A stretch of 34,260 bases of DNA from DASYXT01 sp035934555 (GTDB lineage Bacteria; Verrucomicrobiota; Verrucomicrobiia; Limisphaerales; UBA8199), in contig DASYXT010000011.1 of NCBI GenBank assembly GCA_035934555.1, positions 1-34,260 of the forward strand, given 5' to 3'. This document shows, piece after piece, positions 29,774 to 34,260 of this stretch; positions within the stretch are counted from its first letter, which is position 1, and each line of letters begins with the position of its first letter. The translations under genes and the position numbers were made by a program. Below the pieces are notes generated by a model. The model saw only the letters and a program-made list of their open reading frames with translations. It did no database searches and was not told the DNA's origin.

Positions 29774-32700
29774 GTGCGCGTCCAAATGTTGCTGGGGCCG
29801 GCCGGCAGCGGCAAGACCTTCCGCTGCCTGGAGGAAATTCGGCAGAGGCTGAGGGCCTCACCAGAAGGCAACCCGCTGCTGTTGCTCGCGCCCAAGCAGA
29901 CGACTTACCAACTGGAACGGCAACTTCTGAGCGACCCGGAGCTGCCGGGCTACACCCGCCTGCAAATCCTCTCGTTCGAGCGCCTGGCGAGCCTGGCGTT
30001 TGACTGGTGCGGCAAGGTTGAACCGGAGATGCTGGACGAAGAGGGCCGGGTGATGGTATTGCGCGGGCTGATCGCCCGGAATCGCGGCAAGCTCAAGCTA
30101 TTTCGCGCCAGCGCGCGCCTGTCTGGGTTCGCGCGCCAACTCAGTGTCGCGCTGCGGGAACTGCAGCACGAACTGCTGACGCCGGACGCCCTGCGCGCGA
30201 TGGCCGGCGGCTTGAACCAGACCGACAGCGGGCTGGCTTTCAAACTGCAGGATTTGGCAACGTTGCTGGAGGACTACTCGGACTGGCTCGAGCGGCACCA
30301 ACTAAAGGATGCTGATTCGCTTTTGTCCGTTGCGCGGGACGCATTGCAAGCGGCCCATTCATCCTTGGCTCGTGGCCGGGTCCCCGATTGGGCTGGCGCA
30401 TTTATAGAGCACCTGTGGGTGGATGGCTTCGCTGAGTTTTCAAAGCAGGAACTGGACTTTTTAGCCAACTTTCTGCCTTTGTGCCAGGCGGGAACGATCA
30501 CTTTTTGCCTGGACTCGGCGGCGGCGGACCGCGGCGGGTGGATATCAAGCTGGGCGATGGCGCGCCGCGCGTTCGAAGAATGCAGCCGGCGGCTGGGTGA
30601 GGTTCCCGGCGTGGAAATCGAGCGGGAGGCCTTGCCGCGCGACCCGCGGCGCACACGGTTCGGTGCGATTTTGCAGGAGCTGGAAAGGAGGTGGAGCGAA
30701 CCGGACTCCCCAAGGGGAAAGGGAGAGCCAGCGGGCGAGCCGGTCGAGTCGGCGTTGCGGCTGGCGCTGTGCGCGAATCCCGAAGGCGAAGCGACGCTCG
30801 CCGCGCGGGAAATCCTGCGCCACGTCCGACAAGGAGGGCGCTGGCGGGAGGTGGCGGTGCTGGTTCGCAGTCTGGAAATCTGCTACCAACCGCTGCAGCG
30901 CGTGTTCACGCGCTACGAAATCCCTTTCTTCCTGGACCGCCGGGAATCGGTTGCGCATCACCCGCTGGCGGAGTTGACGCGCAGCGCGCTGCGAACGGTG
31001 GCCTTCCAGTGGGCAAGCGAAGATTGGTTTGCGGCGTTGAAGACGGGCCTGGCGCCAGCAACGGAAGCGGAAATTGACAGGCTCGAGAATGAGGCGCTGG
31101 CCCGCGGGTGGCGCGGGGAGACCTGGACCAACGGTTTGGTGGTGAAGGGCGACGCCGCACTCACGACCTGGCTGGGCGAGCTGAGTTCGCGCCTATTACC
31201 ACCGTTCCAGAATCTGGCGCGAGCCATGGCCGGCTGCAGCCATAAACCCACGGGGCCGCAATTGACTGCGGCGTTGCGCGAGCTGTGGCGGGCGCTCAAG
31301 ATCGAGCAACGCCTCGACATTTGGGCTGCGGCACCCCGCGACAGCGCCCGCTTGCCTGTGCCCCAGTCGGTCCACGCGACGGTTTGGGAGCAAATGAACG
31401 TCTGGCTGGAGAACGTGGACCTGGCGTTTGCCGACGAGGCGTTGCCGCTCCGGGAGTGGTTGCCCCTATTGGAAGCCGGACTGGACACCCTCAGTGTGGG
31501 GGTCATTCCGCCGGGATTGGACCAGGTATTGGTCGGGCAAGTGGACCGCTCGCGCAATCCCGATGTGAAGCTGGCGCTGGTGCTGGGGCTGAACGAAACG
31601 GTTTTCCCGGCGCGCCCGTCCGCGCAAGTGTTGCTCACCGAACAGGACCGGTTGGAACTCGCGCAACGGCAGATGGCCGTGGGAGCAACCCAGCGCGACC
31701 ACCTGGCCCGCGAGCGTTATTACGCCTACCTGGCATTCACGCGCCCGCGTGAGAGGCTCGTGCTTACCTCGGCTCAGCAAGACAGCCGCGGGTCGCCGCT
31801 AAACCCCTCGCCATTCTTTGAGCGCGTCCGGCGGATCTTTCCCGATGTCGGCGTGGAACGGGCGGACAGCGCCCAGGATTGGCAGCACAGCGAGCATATC
31901 AGCGAGCTACTGCCGCAATTGTTGCGGCCAAAGGCAACCACCGGCACCACTTCTGCCGGCTTGGTTTTGCCAATGCCGCTGCGGCAGGTGCCGGGAGTAA
32001 TCCGGATTCTCGAGCAGTTTCCGGATTTTCGCGTGCCGGATGCCGGCGAAAGCCTGAACACCGAATTGGCGGGGCGGTTGTACGGCCCGGTATTGCATAG
32101 CTCGGTTAGCAGGATGGAACAATTCGCGGCTTGTCCATTTCGGTTTTTTGTTCATTCAGGTCTGCGGGCCGAGGAGCGCCAGAAACTCGAAGTGGATGTC
32201 CGCGAGCAGGGCACTTTCCAGCATGACGTCCTGGCGATGTTTCACCAGGAATTGCAGGCCGAAGGCAAACGGTGGCGGGAGGTCACGCCGTTGGAAGCGC
32301 GGGAGCGTGTGGGCCGGCTCGCCGCGGCGCTGATCACAAGCTATCGGGACGGCCTGCTGCAAGCCAGTGAGCAGACGCGGTTTTTGGCACGCACACTCAC
32401 TGATTCATTGCAGGATTTTATCGAAACCGCCGTGAGCTGGATGCGCGCACAGTACCAGTTCGACCCGGTAGCGGTGGAGTTGCCGTTTGGCCAAGACGGC
32501 GCGCCGGCATGGGCCATCAACCTGGAGGGAGGGCATGAGCTTCAGCTTCATGGGCGCATTGATCGTGTGGACCTTTATAAGAGCAGGGACAACGGGGAGG
32601 CGCTGTGCGTCGTGATGGATTATAAATCGAGCCAAAAGCAACTCGACCCGTTGCTAATGGTCAATGGACTCCAATTGCAATTGCTTGGCTACCTGAATGT

Positions 32701-33205
32701 GCTGCTGCGCTGGCCTGCCCCGGAGGGGGTGCTGGGTGTGGCGCGCCTGGTGCCGGCAGGTGTGTTCTATGTCAACTTGCGCGGAGTGTATCAGACCGAA
32801 GCGAATCGGGTAGAAGCGTTGGCCGAACCGGGCGCGGCACGCCGCCTTGCCTACCGGCATTCCGGCCGTTTTGACAAGGAGGTGCTGCGGATATTGGACG
32901 CGCGCGCCGAGGCCCGCGAGGGCGACCAATTCAATTACCGGCTGACGAAGAACGGCGATGTCAACAGGCAGTGCCGTGAGCCGCTGGGCCGCGAGCAGTT
33001 CCTCCGATTGCTCGAATGGGTCGAAACCAACCTGCGGTTGATGGGCAACCGCATTTATGCTGGTGATACGCGGGTGGACCCGTTCCGCAAAGGCAGCGCG
33101 ACTGCTTGCGATCACTGTAGTTACAAGTCGATTTGCCGCATTGATCCCTGGACGCATCGTTTTCGCGTTCTGCAACCGGTGGAGCAAGACATCCCGGCGA
33201 ACTAG
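29774..33205 (+). CDS. addB: AddB-type ATP-dependent nuclease subunit
   Basis: A 1143-residue protein of the AddB/RexB family. AddAB processes double-strand DNA ends to 3' overhangs for RecA. Walker A GPAGSGKT is at residues 8-15. The C-terminal PD-(D/E)XK nuclease shows Asp930 (GRIDRVD), Asp949 and Lys951 (MDYKSS). The Fe-S staple of AddB is present as Cys787 ('FAACPFRFF') and Cys1112, Cys1115, Cys1121 (ACDHCSYKSIC). Canonical helicase motifs beyond Walker A are weak, as in other AddB. Length is normal. The start GTG 29774 is right before the Walker A strand; ATG 29786 is an alternative. addA usually lies next to addB, but here the downstream gene is an unrelated minus-strand gene and upstream is the repeat array, so the helicase partner must be elsewhere. 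Confidence 0.9.
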   Translation: MRVQMLLGPAGSGKTFRCLEEIRQRLRASPEGNPLLLLAPKQTTYQLERQLLSDPELPGYTRLQILSFERLASLAFDWCGKVEPEMLDEEGRVMVLRGLIARNRGKLKLFRASARLSGFARQLSVALRELQHELLTPDALRAMAGGLNQTDSGLAFKLQDLATLLEDYSDWLERHQLKDADSLLSVARDALQAAHSSLARGRVPDWAGAFIEHLWVDGFAEFSKQELDFLANFLPLCQAGTITFCLDSAAADRGGWISSWAMARRAFEECSRRLGEVPGVEIEREALPRDPRRTRFGAILQELERRWSEPDSPRGKGEPAGEPVESALRLALCANPEGEATLAAREILRHVRQGGRWREVAVLVRSLEICYQPLQRVFTRYEIPFFLDRRESVAHHPLAELTRSALRTVAFQWASEDWFAALKTGLAPATEAEIDRLENEALARGWRGETWTNGLVVKGDAALTTWLGELSSRLLPPFQNLARAMAGCSHKPTGPQLTAALRELWRALKIEQRLDIWAAAPRDSARLPVPQSVHATVWEQMNVWLENVDLAFADEALPLREWLPLLEAGLDTLSVGVIPPGLDQVLVGQVDRSRNPDVKLALVLGLNETVFPARPSAQVLLTEQDRLELAQRQMAVGATQRDHLARERYYAYLAFTRPRERLVLTSAQQDSRGSPLNPSPFFERVRRIFPDVGVERADSAQDWQHSEHISELLPQLLRPKATTGTTSAGLVLPMPLRQVPGVIRILEQFPDFRVPDAGESLNTELAGRLYGPVLHSSVSRMEQFAACPFRFFVHSGLRAEERQKLEVDVREQGTFQHDVLAMFHQELQAEGKRWREVTPLEARERVGRLAAALITSYRDGLLQASEQTRFLARTLTDSLQDFIETAVSWMRAQYQFDPVAVELPFGQDGAPAWAINLEGGHELQLHGRIDRVDLYKSRDNGEALCVVMDYKSSQKQLDPLLMVNGLQLQLLGYLNVLLRWPAPEGVLGVARLVPAGVFYVNLRGVYQTEANRVEALAEPGAARRLAYRHSGRFDKEVLRILDARAEAREGDQFNYRLTKNGDVNRQCREPLGREQFLRLLEWVETNLRLMGNRIYAGDTRVDPFRKGSATACDHCSYKSICRIDPWTHRFRVLQPVEQDIPAN

Positions 33206-33266
33206 CCTCACCGGCGAGGTCAATTGCCATTGCGCGTTTGATTATCAACCCCGGCTTTGGCGCTCG

Positions 33267-34130
33267 CTACGGTTCAGGGTCTGGAATATCGAGTTGGTAT
33301 CTCCAGTTGCCGGGTTCGGTCTTGGCCACCCAGAAAGCCTCGCCGACACTCAAAACGGGCGCCCCGGCGGTCCATTTGTCGTCCTCAAATGGATGCAGCA
33401 CGTACTTCTGACGCTCGCGGTCGAACAGGTGTATCACATCGCCGTTGGCGATGGGGAATTTGAGGTCGTCGAGCAGGTTGCCGGGTTGCGGCACCAAGGA
33501 ACTGCGCACAGAAAAGCCCGACGGGATAGGCAGCGACAAGGTCCCCTGGAGCACATCGCCCACGAAGCTGGCTGATTTATAATCGGACGTTGGATTGAAG
33601 AAAATGGCGCCCTCGGCGTGAGTCAGCCGCTCGTCGGTGTTTGTCCACTGGCCGGCTTTGACGCCGTTCTCGGAAAGCTTGAACAAGAGTGTGTCGAATT
33701 TGTTCAACGTGGTGCCGTCCGGCCAATTGTGAAATATCTCCGCCGTGGTTTGCGGAGTGTCGAACGGATTGGCAATTAAAGAAAAACCGGGCGGCAGGGA
33801 CACGGCGGCGTACCCGATAACATTCGCCGATAAAAACTTGCCGGCGCGCAATCGGTAAAAGCGGTAAGAAAACTTGAACGCTTCGGAATCGACGTACTCG
33901 ATCGTATCGTCCTTGGCGGTTGCTTCACCCGTAACGGTCCAGGTCTTCAGGTCGGTCGAGGCCAGGACGGTGTATTTTGCGCCTTTGACCAGGCGGGAGC
34001 GGAAACGGAATGGGCCGTAGGGAAAACGAACGGCGTCGCCCAACAGCGGTGGAGAAGTGATTTGCCCCTTATTTCCTCCAAAAAAGGGGGCGTTGATGCC
34101 AATCCGTTGAATCAACGATCCGATTTTCAT
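33267..34130 (-). CDS. Hypothetical beta-rich protein
   Basis: A 287-residue protein of unknown function. Its first part has 'RFRSRLVKGAKYTVLASTDLKTWTV' and 'KFSYRFYRLRAG', the 'Y.v..S.dL..W....RFYRl' wording common in secreted verrucomicrobial beta-sandwich modules. The second part repeats a fold-like pattern ('AAVSLPPGFSLIANPFDTP', 'LSLPIPSGFSVRSSLVPQPG', 'GDVIHLFDRERQKYVLHPFEDDKW'), suggesting two related beta units. No signal peptide or transmembrane helix is visible from ATG 34130, odd for such a module; a longer frame begins at 34199 but adds nothing signal-like. It is convergent with addB, 61 bp apart. Confidence 0.65.
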   Translation of the reverse strand: MKIGSLIQRIGINAPFFGGNKGQITSPPLLGDAVRFPYGPFRFRSRLVKGAKYTVLASTDLKTWTVTGEATAKDDTIEYVDSEAFKFSYRFYRLRAGKFLSANVIGYAAVSLPPGFSLIANPFDTPQTTAEIFHNWPDGTTLNKFDTLLFKLSENGVKAGQWTNTDERLTHAEGAIFFNPTSDYKSASFVGDVLQGTLSLPIPSGFSVRSSLVPQPGNLLDDLKFPIANGDVIHLFDRERQKYVLHPFEDDKWTAGAPVLSVGEAFWVAKTEPGNWRYQLDIPDPEP

Positions 34131-34228
34131 TGGGCAGCCAAACTGTCTCCGGCGAGCGACCGCTCCCAGAGTGGAGCGCTCTCCTTGTAACGCAAGCACC
34201 CACGCATCGCAATAGGAAATGGAAGTGG

Positions 34229-34252
34229 CGCGCGGACTTTAGTCCGCAGCAA
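34229..34252 (+). repeat. REP-like palindrome, copy C
   Basis: The perfect 16-bp palindrome GCGGACTTTAGTCCGC with flanks GCGC (left) and AGCAAC (right), the same orientation and flanks as copy A at 16408. It lies upstream of the hypothetical gene, at the window edge. Three copies in 34 kb suggest a genome-wide repeat family. Confidence 0.8.
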
Positions 34253-34260
34253 CAGTCGAA

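Noticed and set aside
29458..29895. A 145-codon minus-strand frame through the 101-bp repeats
   Set aside because: Its protein repeats only because the DNA does, and it runs into the antisense of addB.
1..34260. CRISPR arrays, tRNAs, rRNAs, insertion sequences or prophage genes
   Set aside because: No regularly spaced short repeats, cloverleaf-like sequences, transposase or phage motifs were recognised by reading both strands; a tRNA scan was not possible here.

Overview
No rRNA, tRNA or CRISPR array is visible. The gene content points to a GC-rich, Gram-negative, probably soil-dwelling member of the Verrucomicrobiota (Pedosphaera/Limisphaera-like). This is inferred from the mixture and not from a marker gene: a giant GreA-type protein with a long N-terminal extension as in Chlamydiae, secreted glycosidases with NPCBM and Ig-like domains, HAF-repeat and PilX/DUF7305-like surface proteins, a heptose adenylyltransferase, and purine-rich or palindromic dispersed repeats.

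Layout. 1-12.2 kb is mostly housekeeping and polysaccharide metabolism: a 70-residue protein behind a possible promoter/operator, a secreted GH42-like glycosidase, the large GreA-type factor divergent from rsmB, a secreted GspC/PilP-like protein, a proC-hldE-type pair, a GH27 alpha-galactosidase and a B12-binding radical SAM protein. 12.2-18.6 kb holds a single-domain response regulator, a DUF309 protein, an orphan NtrC-type sigma-54 activator, an M14 peptidase, a hemerythrin, a Gfo/Idh/MocA oxidoreductase and a second receiver protein.

18.6-28.5 kb is the most unusual part. A HAF-repeat surface protein is followed by two paralogous, tightly packed minus-strand operons of minor-pilin-like proteins (PilV-like, PilW-like, then one or two large PilX/DUF7305-like proteins). 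A plus-strand pair of receiver-only response regulators lies between them. Both pilin operons have upstream sequences resembling sigma-54 (-24/-12) promoters, the first a near-consensus match, and both have nearby GGACA/TGTCC inverted repeats that could bind an activator. The window therefore encodes both a possible sigma-54 activator and possible sigma-54 pilin targets, plus five receiver proteins and no histidine kinase.

28.6-34.3 kb contains a membrane-anchored protein with a GrpE-like C-terminal domain, a tandem array of 101-bp hairpin repeats, an AddB-type nuclease/helicase subunit with its Fe-S cysteines but no adjacent addA, and a hypothetical beta-rich protein. A 16-bp palindrome (GCGGACTTTAGTCCGC) occurs as an inverted pair near 16.4 kb and again at the right edge, and looks like a dispersed REP/BIME-type repeat.
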